NCBI RefSeq assembly: GCF_900496995.4
Contig: NW_024470398.1
Span: 62,001 to 126,000, forward strand
DNA length: 64,000 bases
Source: Aquila chrysaetos chrysaetos
Lineage: Eukaryota > Chordata > Aves > Accipitriformes > Accipitridae
Direction of reading: 5' to 3'
The notes beneath the pieces were generated by a model, which saw nothing but the letters and a program-made list of their open reading frames with translations, did not search any database and was not told where the DNA came from. Made by a program: the position numbers and the translations under genes. Of the stretch, positions 22,745 through 34,409 are shown piece after piece (position 1 is the first letter of the stretch; the number at the start of each line of letters is the position of its first letter).

Positions 22745-23800
22745 TCATGGTCGCTTGTCACAGCTTTCGGCGTCCCCATCCCTGTTCTCACTGTCCCTAT
22801 CCTGGTTTGTGGTGTCCCCATCCCTGCTCTTGGTGTCCCCATCCCATCTCTTAGTGTCCCCGTCCTGGCTCCCACTGTCCCCATCCCTGTCCCCAGTATC
22901 CCCATCCTGGCTCCCACGGTCCCCATCCCTTGGTGTCCCCACGTCCCTTGGTGTCCCCATCCTGGCATCTGCTGTCCCCATCCCCAGCTCCTGCTGTCCG
23001 TCCCCCTCCTTCCCCGTGTCCCCGTCCCCCGCTGTCCCCATTTGTCCCCCACCCTGCAGCAGGCACCAGTAGCGGCTGCCGGGGCGCAGGAGCTCCTTGG
23101 GGGACTCCAGCTCGTGCAGTCGTCCCCCCTCCAGCACGGCCACCCGCTGCGCCCGCATGGCCAGGGCCACCTGCCCTGTCACCAGCAGCACCGCGCGCCC
23201 GGCCCTTGCGGCTCCGAAGATCTCCTGCTCCACCTGCGGCGGGTGGCATCGTCAGTGGGGACCCCCCGGGTGTGGGGACCCAGGGGACATGGGGAGCGGG
23301 GACCCAGGGGACATGGGGAGTTGAGACCAAGGGGACATGGGGACCAAGGACCCAGGGGACATGGGGATCAGGGACCTGCAGGACGCTGGGATCGTGGACC
23401 CAGGTGACCCCCCAAGGACCAGGGGGCTGCTGGGAGAGAGACCCAGGGGACATGGGGACCAGGGACCAAGGGCTCTCCAGGACTGGCGGCCAAGGGAACC
23501 CACGTGCCAGGGACCTGGGGGACACCAGGACCAGGGACCGCGGGGACACAGGGACGTCGAGGAGGGGGACACAGCTCCGACCTGTGTCATAGCCCAGGGG
23601 CAGGCGGGTGATGAAGGTGTGGGCACCCGCCTGGTGGGCTGCCACCATCAGCTGTGCCCGGCTCCACTCCCCCTGGAGCGAGCGGGAGAAGAGCACCGGC
23701 TCCTGGGGGACGACAGCCACCTGTGGCGGAGGGGACGGCTGGGGACGCAGTGGGGACACGGTGGGGACGTGGCTGGGGACGTGGCTGGGATGTGACAAGG
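22745..23800 (-). pseudogene. TAP1: Truncated TAP1 pseudogene
   Basis: Minus strand. 23233-22745 copies the last TAP1 exon with an open frame. 23720-23582 copies the Q-loop exon ([15 protein letters not shown]) but is 139 bp instead of 160, losing 7 codons. The exon carrying the LSGGQ signature and Walker B is missing between them: the intron sequence jumps near 23560 relative to copy B. Everything 5' of about 23800 is cut off by an LTR-like element. No transporter could be made. Sequence is otherwise nearly identical to the functional TAP1 3' part, so the duplication is recent. Confidence 0.9.
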
Positions 23801-23804
23801 ATGT

Positions 23805-24592
23805 GTGTGGTGGGCTGACCCTGGCAGGACACCAGGTGCCCCCCAAAGCCGCCCTGTCACTGCCCCCCCTCAGCTGGAAGCGGGAGAGAAAACAGAACGA
23901 AGGGCTTGTGGGTCGAGAGGAGGACAGGGAGATCACCCAGCAGTTACCGTCACGGGCAAAACGGACTCGACCTGGGGAAAGAAATGTAGTTTATTGCCAA
24001 CCAAATCAGAGTAGGGTAATGAGAAATAAAACCAAATGTTAAGAACACCTTCCCCCCACCCCTCCCTTCTTCCCGGGCACAGCTTCACTCCCCAATTCTC
24101 TCCCTCCTGCCCCAGCAGTGCACGGGGATGGAGAATGGGGGTCAGGGTCTGCTCATCCCACCTTGGCTCTGCTGCTCCTTTCGCCTCAGGGCAGGACTCC
24201 TCACTCTTGCCTTGCTCCAGCGTGGGGTCCCTCCCACAGGAGACTGTCCTCCACAAACTTCTCCAACGTGGGTCCCTTCCATGGGCTGCAGTCCTTCAGG
24301 CACAGACTGCTCCAGTGCGCGTCCCCCACGGGGTCACAAGTCCTGCCAGCAAACCTGCTCCACAGCGCGGGCTTCTCTATGCGTGGGGCCACAGGTCCTG
24401 CCAGGAGCCTGCTCCACAGCATGGGCTTCCCACGGGCTCACAGCCTCCCTCGGGCACCCACCTGCTCCGGCATGGGATCCTCCCTGGGCTGCGGGTGAAG
24501 ATCTGCTCCACCGTGGACCTCCGTGGGCTGCAGGGGGACAGCCTGCCTCACCATGGTCTTCCCCACGGGCTGCAGGGTGGATATCACTGAGT
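23805..24592 (+). mobile_element. LTR-like repeat element (plus), truncating the TAP1 pseudogene
   Basis: Begins with a 'gggctgaccctggcaggaca' type end and carries the recurring 'gggtcacaagtcctgccag' and 'gcctgctccagc' words. The same family occurs at 25085-25858 (minus), 55081-56000 (plus) and 63708-64000 (minus). It has no coding capacity, so it is probably a solo LTR or non-autonomous element of an avian ERV. Confidence 0.65.
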
Positions 24593-24980
24593 ACTTGTGA
24601 CAAGAAGACATCTTCACCAACCTCCAGGCATCTCCCCGACCTGCTCGTCACAGCAGTATGATATTCCCAGCTGATGCCTGGGATGTTGAGGTCTCCGGTA
24701 AGGACAAGGGTGACCGATCCAGAGATTTCTGCTGACTGTCTGTGGAATAACTCATCGGCGCTGGTGTCCTGGCTGGGCCACAGGTAGTGGACACCCACTT
24801 CGCCCTCTCCTTTTTCTTCCATCCTCTAGCCCTCACCCAGAGGCTGTCGACCACGTCATCCCAAACCGTAATGGCTGTGCGGTCAGAGCTCTCCCTTACA
24901 TCCCTCACCTGCCCTCCTGAAGAGCTGATGACCATCCATCCCACCACTCCTGTCTGTTCCTGAATGACCACGATCTCAGG
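24593..24980 (-). mobile_element. CR1 LINE endonuclease-domain fragment
   Basis: Minus-strand translation includes VLTGDLNIPGISWEYH and SRSGRCLEVGEDVFLSQ, the CR1 ORF2 apurinic endonuclease region. The LTR-like element at 24592 interrupts it. Confidence 0.8.
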
Positions 24981-25084
24981 AGTTCCAGCTGCTCACAGCA
25001 CCGGCCGTATCTCTGCAGCAAGCCCCAAGCTCTGATGGGAACCATGTGACAGAAGTGATGGAGAAAGAACCTTCCCCGTGCTGG

Positions 25085-25858
25085 GGACTATTGGGTGTAC
25101 AAGGCAAGGGTTTGGGTGGTGGAGGGAGCTGCTGGGGTGGCTTCTGTGAGCAAATGCCAGGAGCTGCCCCCATGTTGGATGGAGTCACTTCCAGCTGGCT
25201 CCAAGACAGACCTGCTGCTGGCCAAGGCCGAGCCCAGCAGCGACGGTGGTAGCACCTCTGGCTTAACGTATTTAATAAATGGAAAAAAATAATGCACAAC
25301 AGCAACTGGAGAGAGAAGAATGAGAAAATGTGAGAGAAACAACCCTCCAGACCCCAAGGTCAGTGAAGAAGGAGGGGGAGGAGGTGCTCCAGGCACTGGA
25401 GCAGAGATTCCCCTGTAGCCTGTGGGGAAGACCATGGTGAGGCAGGCTGTCCCCTGGCAGCCCATGGAGGCCCACAGTGAACCAGGTGGATTCGCCCTGA
25501 AGGACCCACGTTGGAGAAGTTTGTGGAGGACTGTCTCCCGAGGGTGGGACCCCACAATGGAGCAGGGGAAGAGGGTGAGGAGGAAGGAGCGGCAGAGACA
25601 AGGTGGGATGAACTGACCCCGACCGCCATTCCCCGTCCCCCTGCGCTGCTTGAGGGGAGGAGGGAGAGAATTCAGGAGTGAAGCTGTGCCTGGGAAGAAG
25701 GGAGGGGTGCGGGAAGGGGTTTTAACATTTGTTCTTCTTTCTTATTATCCTACCCTAATTTGGCAAGAAATTAATTTCCCCAAGTCAAGTCTGTTTTGCC
25801 CGTGATGGTAATTGCTGAATGATCTCCCTGTCCAGCTAGGGTCAACCCACCACAGCCG
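25085..25858 (-). mobile_element. LTR-like repeat element (minus)
   Basis: Reverse-oriented member of the family at 23805-24592. On the plus strand it runs from 'ttgggtgtacaaggcaaggg' to 'ggtcaacccaccac'. Together with the plus copy it brackets the CR1 piece. Confidence 0.65.
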
Positions 25859-25869
25859 CGGAGAAGGTC

Positions 25870-26035
25870 TGCTCCTCTGAAGCCATGCAAAAGGGTGCTG
25901 AGAAGAAGGTCTCCTGCTCTGAGGTCATGCAGGCGGGTGCTGAGGAGACGGCCTCATGTTCTGAGCCAAAGGAGACGGGCACTGAGAAGGTCTCCTGGTC
26001 TGAGCCCATGCAGATGGGCTCTGAGAAATTAGAAC
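25870..26035. repeat. Short minisatellite
   Basis: Three to four units of 'tctgaggtcatgcaggcggg' followed by 'tgctgagaagaaggtctcc' variants, related to the minisatellites at 18355, 27270 and 63200. Confidence 0.7.
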
Positions 26036-26039
26036 AGAA

Positions 26040-27130
26040 TAGTTGAGTTGGAAGGGACCTACAACAACCATCTAGTCCAACTGCCCAACCACTTCAGGAC
26101 GGAGCAGAAGTCAAAGCATATTATTAAGGGCATTCTCCAAATGCCTCTTAAACCCTGACAGCCTTGGTGCCTCGACCACCTCTCCAGGAAGCCTGTGCCA
26201 GGGTTTGACCACCTCAGTGAAGAAACGCTTCCTCATGTCCAGTCTGAACCTCCCCTGGTGCAGCTTTGAACCATTCCCAGGCGTCCTGTCCCTGGATCCC
26301 AGGGAGAAGAGCTCAGCACCTCTCTCCCCACGTCCCCTCCTCAGGAAGCTGCACAGAGCCATGAGGTCACCCCTCAGCCTCCTTCTCTCCCAAGCAGACA
26401 AGCCCAAAGTCCTCAGCCGCTCCTCGGAGGACGTTCCTTCCAGCCCTGTCACCAGCTTGGTTGCCCTCCTCTGGATGCATTCAAGGACCTTCACATCCTT
26501 CTCAAAACGGTGGGGCCCAGCACAGCACGCAGTGCTCCAGGTGAGGCCGCACCAACGCTGACGACAGCAGGACAATCCCCTCTCTTGACCGGCTGGCGAC
26601 GCTCTGTTTGATGCACCAGGAGCTGGGATGGAGACACCGAGAGCGGGGATGGGGACACCAGAACTGGGGATGGGGACATCCCAGGATGCGGTTTGCCCTC
26701 TCGGCTGCCAGGACACGCTGCTGACTCCCGTTGAGCCTGCTGCCGAACACCACCCCCATAAACTCAACCATTTCACGATTGCTGTGGCCGAGACAGCCAC
26801 CAACCATCACATCTCCAACGAGTCCTTCTCCGTTCACAAAGAACAAGTCTAGGGGGGCATCTCTCCTAGCTGGCTCACTGAGTACTTGTGACAAGAAGGC
26901 ATCTTCACCAGCCTCCAGGCATCTCCCCGACCTGCTCGTCACAGCAGTATGGCATTCCCAGCTGATGCCCGGGATGTTGAGGTCTCCGGTAAGGACAAGG
27001 GCGACCGATGCAGACATTTCTCCTAACTGTCTGTGGAATAACTCATCGGCGCTGGCATCCTGGCTGGGCGACGGGTAGCGGACACCCACTGCGCCATCTG
27101 CTCCGTCTTCCATCCTCTAGCCCTCACCCA
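26040..27130 (-). mobile_element. CR1 LINE, internally deleted 3' part
   Basis: The minus strand encodes the endonuclease end (TGDLNIPGISWECH at about 27000, then DLFFVNGEGLVGDV), then jumps after about 26640 to the RT C-terminus ([31 protein letters not shown]). Most of the reverse transcriptase is deleted. The plus strand begins with the CR1 3' tail (tagaacagaatagttgag near 26030). Confidence 0.85.
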
Positions 27131-27269
27131 GAGGCTGTCGACCACGTCATCCCAAACCGTAACGGCTGTGCGGTCAGAGCTCTCCTTTCCATCCGGTGCG
27201 ACTCCTCCACCGCGCCCTGCCCCTACCCCTCCTGAAGGGCTGAGAGCCCTCCATCCCAGCAGTCCAGGT

Positions 27270-27775
27270 GTGTCTCCTGCTCTGAGACCATGCACAGGGG
27301 CCCTGGGAAGAAGATCTGCAAGCTCTGAGATCACCCATAAGGGCCCTGAGAAAAAGGTCTCCAGCTCTGAGGTCACCGATAAGGGCCCTGAGAAGAAGGT
27401 CTCCTAGCTCCGAGGTAGCCCATAAGGGCCCTGAGAAGATCTCCAGCTCTGAAGTCACCCATAAGGGCCCTGAGAAGAAGGTCTCCAGCTCTGAGGTCAC
27501 CGATAAGGGCCCTGAGAAGAAGGTCTCCTAGCTCCGAGGTAGCCCATAAGGGCCCTGAGAAGATCTCCAGCTCTGAAGTCACCCATAAGGGTCCTGAGAA
27601 GAAGGTCTCCAGCTCCGAGATCACTCATTGCGCCCTGAAGAAGAAGATGTCCAGCTCTGAAGTCACCCATAAGGGCCCTGAAGAAGAAGGTCTCCAGCTC
27701 CGAGGTCACTGATAAGGGCCCTGAAGAAGGTCTCCAGCTCCGAGGTCACACAGTCGGATGCTCAGAAGAAGGTAC
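27270..27775. repeat. Minisatellite upstream of class I gene B
   Basis: Ten or more units of 'tcacccataagggccctgag' plus 'aagaaggtctccagctctgagg' variants. The inverted counterpart near 63200-63310 has only about three units, so the array has expanded or contracted since duplication. Confidence 0.85.
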
Positions 27776-27929
27776 CGGTCCCCCTCCCGCCCAGGCTGGG
27801 GGACACCAGCGCTGGGGACACCGGGGAGGCGGGACAGCAGGACCCGGATGACCCGTACGAGGGGGTGGCGGGTCCCGGGGGGTCCCGCGGGTCCCCTGTC
27901 CCGTCCCCGGCCCTTCGCCCTGCGCCCGG

Positions 27930-28015
27930 CGCCTTCGCTTCCTCCCAACCTGCGGGAACGCGATCTGCCTGGCACCCGGTGACGTCCGAGGCGGCTCCAG
28001 GCTGCCATTGGCGGG
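27930..28015 (+). promoter_or_regulatory. Class I gene B promoter: weak ISRE, X and Y boxes
   Basis: ccttcgcttcc (27932-27942) is at the interferon-element position but departs from the GAAANNGAAA pattern. X1-like cctggcaccc (27969-27978), X2-like tgacgtcc (27980-27987) and the inverted CCAAT ccattggc (28005-28012) are intact with about 17-nt X2-Y spacing. This is the RFX/CREB/NF-Y layout known for MHC promoters. Confidence 0.65.
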
Positions 28016-28114
28016 TGGGAGGGAGCGGCTCCAGTGGGGCGGGGAAGGGGCGGGGCTAGAGGCGGTGCTGAATTTGACAGTCCGAGCGGGGCCGGAGCGG
28101 AGCGGAGCAGCGCG

Positions 28115-31100
28115 ATGGGGCCGGGCCGGGGACTGGGACTGGGACCGGGACCGGGACTGGGGCGACTGGGGCTGCTGCTGGGGGTCCTCGTCGGGGCGGC
28201 GAGCGGTGAGCGCGGGCGGGGACGCGGGAGGACCCCCCCCACACCCCCGGGCACCGGGACCCCCCTGGACCCCCCTGGACCCCCTTTGCCGGGCACCGGG
28301 ACCCCCCTGGACCGCCCTTGTCTTGGCACCGCGAACCCTCCCGGGCACTGGGGCCCCTTCGACCCCCCCTTTCCGACCACCCCGGTCCCCCTCCCCGGTG
28401 GCAGGGACCCCCTGGGAACACTCCCCCCCACCTCCGCTTCCCCCTTCCCGGGGCCCCCCCGGGTCCCCCTTTTCCGGGAACAGGGACACCCCCCCCCCCC
28501 TGCCTCGGACCCCCTTCCTGCTCCCCCGGACCCTCCCCCAGATCTGCTTTCTTGGACACCGGGACCTCCCTGCCCCCCCTTCCCGGGCATCCCGGGTCCC
28601 CACCCCTTGGACACCTCTGGGACCCCCCTTTCCTTGACACCGGGAACCGCTGGGCTCCCCTTCCCAGGATCCAGGGACCCCCCTCCCACACAGTAACTCA
28701 CTCCTCCACCAATCACATTCCCCCCTGAAGCTGTCCCCAACCCCTGTTGCCCCTAATCTACTCCCCTGGGACCCCCACCCAGCCTTCAGTGTCCACCCTC
28801 TTGGGACCCATCACCCTGCCTCCCCCCAGCCCCCACTACCCCCCACCTCTAACCACTCCCATGTGTCCCCCACGAGGATTCCACTCCCATGCGCTACTTC
28901 CACATGGCAGTGTTGTCAGAGCCCAGCCCGGGGCGTCCCCCAGTTTGTATCCATGGGTTGGTATGTGGACGGGAACCTCATCTCCACGCTTACGACAGCG
29001 AGACGGGGCGGACTGTTTACCCCGGGCAGGACTGGATGGCGGAACAACCTGGCTTCAGCCAGCACTGGGATGGTGAGACCCCCAATCGGACAGAGGAATC
29101 AAGCAGGTTTACCGCATCAACCTGGACACACTCTTCAGGCCCGCTACCAACCAGAGCGGGAGTGAGTGTGGGGCTCTATGGGGCTGGGCTGGGGCTCTGT
29201 GGGACAGGATGGTTCCTTCCCCCTGCTCCAAAATCCTGCTCTGGTGCCCCGCGCTGCGCCCCGTGTTGTGCCGGCCCTTCCCTGCCTGGTGTCACTGTCA
29301 GAGGGCTCCCAGCCACCCTGTCCCCCAGCCCGAGGGGGTCCCGGCTGCCCTGTCCCAGCCCCACAGTGCTTGGGATCCCCTGTGCTGGATCCAGGGGGGG
29401 CTTCTGGCCACCCCAGCCCAGCGCATCCCCCCACCACACACACAGTGCCCAGGACCCCACCCAGGAGTGGCCGCCACGTCCCAGCCCCTCACCATCCCCA
29501 CGGCAGTCGAGACCCCAGAAGCAGAGGGGCTCCCACCGCCAGTGTCCCAGGCCCTCGCCCTCCCCATGGTGCTGAGACCCCCCATCCCAGAGCCAGAGGG
29601 GCTTCCCCCACCCCATCCCATCTCCTTATCATCCCCGGCCCCAGCATTTGGGACCCAGCCCAGCCCCGTGCTGTCCCGGGGTGCCGTGGGGCTGGGTGCC
29701 AGCCCAGGCACGTCCTGGGTGCAGGGGGTCTGTGTCATGGCTTTACATGACACCCCGAGTGCTGTGGGCCCCGGGCAGGACGGCGGGCAGCTCTCGTGCT
29801 GGTACACGATCCCCCCCAAGGGTCATGCAGGGTTGGGGCGGGGGGCACTGCTGGGGTCCGTGCCCCACTGAAGGCCCAGGGCTGCAGCAGCCCCTCAGCC
29901 CCATTGCCCTGGTCGTGTTTCAGGGGCTCACACGCTGCAGCGCATGCACGGCTGTGACATCCTGGAGGACGGTAGCACCAGGGGATATCTGCAGGATGCC
30001 TACGATGGGAGGGATTTCATCGCCTTCGACTTGGACAAGATGACGTTCACTGCGGCAGATGCGGTGGCGCAAATCACCAAGAGGAAGTGGGAGAAGGACA
30101 GGAGTGAAGCTGCACGGCGGAAGCACTACCTGAAGAACACCTGCATCGAGTGGCTGAGGAAATACATGAGCTATGGGCGGGCCGTGCTGGAGAGGAAAGG
30201 TGAGGGCGAGACGGGGACCCTGGGGACGGGCTGCTGTGGGTGCGTGTGCCAGCTCTCACCGCCACCCCCTCCCCAGAGCCCCCCATGGTCCGAGTGTCAG
30301 GGAAGGAGGCCCACGGGATCCTGACCTTGTACTGCCGCGCTTACGGCTTCTACCCACGGCCCATCACCGTCAGCTGGCTGAAGAACGGCGAGGTCAGGGA
30401 CCAGGAGACCGAGTGGGGCAGCATCGCGCCCAACAGCGATGGCACCTACTACACCTGGGCCTCCATCGAGGCCCTTCCAGAGGAGAAGGACAAGTACCGG
30501 TGCCGCGTGGAGCACGCCAGCCTGCCCGAGCCCGGCCTCTTCATGTGGGGTGAGCCCGGTGGCCTTGGGCACGTGGAGCAGTGGTGGGCTGGGGTGGTTC
30601 CCCTTCCCCTCCTCACGGTCCTGCTCTCCCCCAGAGACAGAGTCCAACCTGTTCACCATCATCCTGGCGGTGGCTTTTGCCATCCTACTTACTGTCGTTG
30701 TCACCGGATTTGTCTTCTGGAAGTACAAATCAGGTAAAGAACCTGGGCCAGCGAGGCAGAGGGGTGTTGGAGGAAGGCAGGGGCTGGGGGGCCAGGAGGG
30801 GCTGCGGGCATGAGCTGCTGTGCTCTGGGGACCCCCAAGCTTGGTGGCCATGGTGGATGCTGATGCCTCTTTCTCTCTGCAGGGAGGAAGAAGGAGGGTT
30901 ATGATTCGGCGGCAGGTGAGTACCGGTGGCAGGTCCAGCTCCAGCTGCTGCCCAATGCCGGGGTGGTCTTGTGGCTCAGGTTTCTGGCTGCTGCCGGCAT
31001 TTCCCGATCCCCTGTCCTCCCTGTGCTGCCCCTCTTTAAATCCCTGTAGCGGGGACGTATGGAAGAGATCGTGTCTCCTCTCTGGTGCTCACGGCTCCAT

Positions 31101-31438
31101 CCTGCTCTCCCAGTGGCTGCAGAGCGGCCGTGGCTCCCGGGCCGGCTCCTGGCACGTGCACCGTGCCCGTAGCGAGCACGGGGCTGTCAGCTCACGGCTG
31201 TTTCTCTCTCACAGGCACGGACGGCGGGGCTGACAGCTCAGCCAAAGGTATGGTGTGGGACCAGGGGGGATGGACGGGCACCCCAGCTCTTTGTGCTCCC
31301 CCGTGGGATCCGCAGCCGGACCAGCACTGGGCTACAGGAGAGGGACACTGAGTCCCCCAGAGCAGTGGGTTGGGGACAGGGATGTGGCCCTGGGTGACAC
31401 TGTCTCTTCCTCTCGTCCCTGCAGAGGTGACCGTCTAA
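28115..31438 (+). CDS. MHC class I heavy chain, copy B (exon 2 disrupted)
   Basis: Exons: 28115-28205, about 28877-29161, 29924-30199, 30277-30549, 30635-30733, 30883-30915, 31215-31247 and 31425-31438 (ending EVTV-stop). Exons 3 to 8 are intact and in phase. The alpha3, transmembrane and first tail exons are virtually identical to copy A, while alpha2 differs at a few groove positions ([14 protein letters not shown] against [14 protein letters not shown]). Exon 2 is about 21 nt longer than the 264 nt of A and C because of a dozen scattered 1-2 nt insertions. These also affect its acceptor (cacgag instead of cacag), so no continuous alpha1 frame exists as written. It is either a pseudogene or a corrupted consensus; I favour the latter because the intron 1 end is affected equally. 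Confidence 0.85.
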
Positions 31439-31705
31439 CTGCTCCACGAGGGGCCAGCACGTTGTTGGATTCGGCCCCCTGCTCTATTGCTGCTGGACGC
31501 AGAGAGGTGCTGGAGGAGGCTGAGAGCTGCCTGCAGAGAGAGCTTGTCACGCTGCGCTTGCCCACCCCTGGCTGTGGTGGTGGCTCTTCTGGGTGGGTGA
31601 ACATCCTATTTTCTGATACTTGGAGATCTGTAATTATTACCGGTGTTCTTTAATTTTGAGATTTCAGCTGATTTCTTCCGTGTGTCTGCCTTTCCTGGTA
31701 TGAAC

Positions 31706-31711
31706 AATAAA
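31706..31711 (+). terminator. Class I B poly(A) signal AATAAA
   Basis: AATAAA at the position equivalent to copies A and C, about 268 bases past the stop. Confidence 0.8.
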
Positions 31712-31786
31712 TGCTGGTCCCCATCCTGTGTCGGGCTGTGTCTCCCCAGCCGGTGCCTGGGCTGCGCTCGCATCCTCGGGTCGAGG

Positions 31787-32085
31787 GCTGTGCTGGTTTT
31801 GGCTGGGATAGCGTTGATTTTCTTCATCGCAGTCCAGCGCAGTGCGGTGTTTAGGATTTGTGACCAGAACAGTGTTGGTAACACAGCGATGGATGTGAGC
31901 AATGTCTGCACAGCGTCAGGGCCTTCTCTGTTTCTCATTTGTCTCCCCCAGTGAATAGATGGGGGTTGCGCAAGCTGCAGAGAGGGGACACAACCAGGCA
32001 GATGACCCAAACTAACGACAGAGATTGCAGGCCATATCATGTCGTACTCAATGACAAAAAGGGAAGAGAGGGGGTTGAGGGGGAC
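31787..32085 (+). mobile_element. Truncated ERVL-type LTR fragment, unit B
   Basis: Counterpart of 18015-18300, nearly identical. Confidence 0.65.
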
Positions 32086-32129
32086 TGGCCAGCTTTACCT
32101 CAGGAGCTAGCTGGGTATCGGCATCCTTG

Positions 32130-32440
32130 TGGTGGAGGTGGCGAGGTCTGAGGCCACGCAGACAGGCACTGAAAAGAGGATCTCCTGGTCTGAGGCCACG
32201 CAGACAAGCACTGATAAGAAGGTCTCTTGCTCCAAGGCCACACAGACGGGCACTGATAAGAAGGGCTGTTGGTCCGAGGCCACGCAGATGGGCACTGATA
32301 AGAAGGGCTCTTGCTCCAAGGCCACAGACACTGACATTGAGAAGAAGGTCTTTTGCTCCGAAGCCACGCAGACGGGCACTGAGAAGGTCTGATATGAGGC
32401 CACGCAGATGGGTGCTGAGAGAAACGTTTCCTAGTTTGAG
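32130..32440. repeat. About 57-bp minisatellite, unit B
   Basis: Same units as 18355-18640 with a slightly different copy arrangement. Confidence 0.8.
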
Positions 32441-32617
32441 GTCATGCAGACAGTCACTGCAACTAAACCAGGGGCTCCACTCTGAACTGTAATAGTTGCT
32501 CTTGCAGTCAAGGACTCCCAGTGAAGTCCACACAGTGGACTCTTCCCCTGAGAAGGGACAGAGGCAGAACGACCTGGTCCCTATCCCTGAGCGGGCTGCG
32601 AGAGACAGGGAACGATT

Positions 32618-33289
32618 GTGTCTGTCAGCCGGGTGAAGACATTTGCTCCCTGGTTGCTCCGATGCTGGGATGGTGGGGCTGACAGGCTGGAACTAGAAGG
32701 TAGGGAAGCCCAGCAGCTGGGATCCACTGCTAGGGACTGTGGGATTGATGGATCGGAAGAGGGGCAGCCACCCGTCACCTCTGGAGGTGGCTCTTATGAG
32801 TGTGAAAGCAAAGTATCTACTCAAGGAAGATCTTGTAACCCAGCGAGGTCATACCCATACCAGAGAGGAACATACCTGTACCTGAAGGTGTTTGCGGTGG
32901 TCCACAGTGACCTGGGCAATAATTGGTCCCCCAAAGATCGGGATGACTTCCAGTGCACAAGGTCTGTATGGCGGATGTTTGTACGGAGCACATGGATGTG
33001 CACCAGCAACCCGGCTGTGGTGGACTGGGTAGACTTAGAGGCTCCAACTGCCCATGACTGGTCTGCCAGATCCAGCGATTCAAGGAGGACCTCTGTTCCC
33101 CCTCGCCACCACGGGTTTTTGTCTCAGCTGTGGACATACTGTTCCCCAAGGTCCGGCCACTCGAAGAGAAGGTGGAGAATCTCCCTCCTTGCGCCTACAG
33201 GCCAGCATCTCGGCTACCAGGAGCCTGCTCAATGCAACGGGGCCGTGGGCGCACGCCGTGTGCCACCCGGGAGGGTTCTGTCTGCGTGA
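32618..33289 (+). other. Unassigned 223-codon open frame, unit B
   Basis: Begins MSVSRVKTFAPW. It has four cysteines in its first half, a GTYLYL-x-VFAVVHSDLG segment and an Arg/Ser-rich C-terminus. Homologous to 48971-49639 (minus), with which it shares about 150 residues before a frame difference. No signal peptide, membrane span or known domain is seen. It is probably a retroelement remnant rather than a host gene. Confidence 0.3.
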
Positions 33290-33699
33290 CCATGAGGAGG
33301 ACACGAGGAAGTGGGACGGTGCCCCTACCTCGGTCCTGGAAGCCCACGGGCAAGAATTGTGGAGGATAAACAGTGGCGAAAAAGGGACCATCCAGGAAGA
33401 TTGCTGCTCCAGTGGCTGTCGAGCAATTCCCCAGGCACAGTAGATGGGCTGAGGACACCTCTCCTCCTCCTGATCCTGATCCAGTGGACGTACATCCACA
33501 TGGGGTCGACCCCCATGCACAGTACCATGGAAGGACCATGCTGGACCGCCGTAGGATCGTACCTGTGACTAGTCCTGGCAACGCAGCCTGGGCGAGAGAG
33601 ACGTGGGCTCCTCTTGGGGTGAAAAGGGTTTTGGTTTGCAGTTGCAGGAGTCGGGTGACGAATGCTCTGATCAGGACGAGGGGTCCTGCCCCCGGCTGG

Positions 33700-34340
33700 G
33701 CAGAGGAAAGGGACAGATGGATTCGATGGCCTGGCACATCAGACCCCTGACTTGAAAGTTAGATACTTCAAGGGAGTGAAGATACTTCAAGGATCCAAAG
33801 AGGCACCGGTGGGCCACTGTAGATACGGAGATGTATCCCACGGCCTTGTGCCCAGGTGGCCAAGGCAGCCAAGAGCATCCTGGCTTGTGTCAGAAATGGT
33901 GTGGCCAGCAGGACTAGGGAAGTGCTCGTGCCCCTGTACTCGGCACTGGTGAGGCCGCACCTCGAATACTGTGTGCGGTTTTGGGCCCCTCACTACAAGA
34001 AAGACATGAGGTGCTGGATGGTGACTCCACCACTTCCCTGGGCAGCCTGTTCCAGTGCTTGACACCCCTTCCAGTGAAGACATTTCTCCTAATATCCAAT
34101 CTAAACCTTCCCTGGCGCAACTTGAGGCCTTTTCCTCTCGTCCTATCTCACCTTGAACACTCCCAGAGATGGGGTGTCCACGACTCCTCTGGGCAACCTG
34201 GTCCAGGACCTCACCAGCCTCTTCGTAAAACATTTCTTATGTTCAGTCTTGACCTCCCCTCTTCCAGTTTCAAACCACGGCACTTGTCCTGTCACTACAG
34301 ACCTTGGTGAGATGTCTCTCTCCATCTTTCATCTTTCGAG
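33700..34340. mobile_element. Abutting CR1 3'-end fragments in opposite orientations, unit B
   Basis: 33856-34010 (plus) encodes [17 protein letters not shown] and [13 protein letters not shown] of CR1 RT. 34020-34150 and 34150-34330 read as CR1 tails on the minus strand. Counterpart of 20090-20610. Confidence 0.75.
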
Positions 34341-34409
34341 GGACGCTGCAGAAGTCAAAGCCACCCAGCTGGCCCTAGAGCTTGCTGCCTGAGAAACGTG
34401 GCCAGTACT

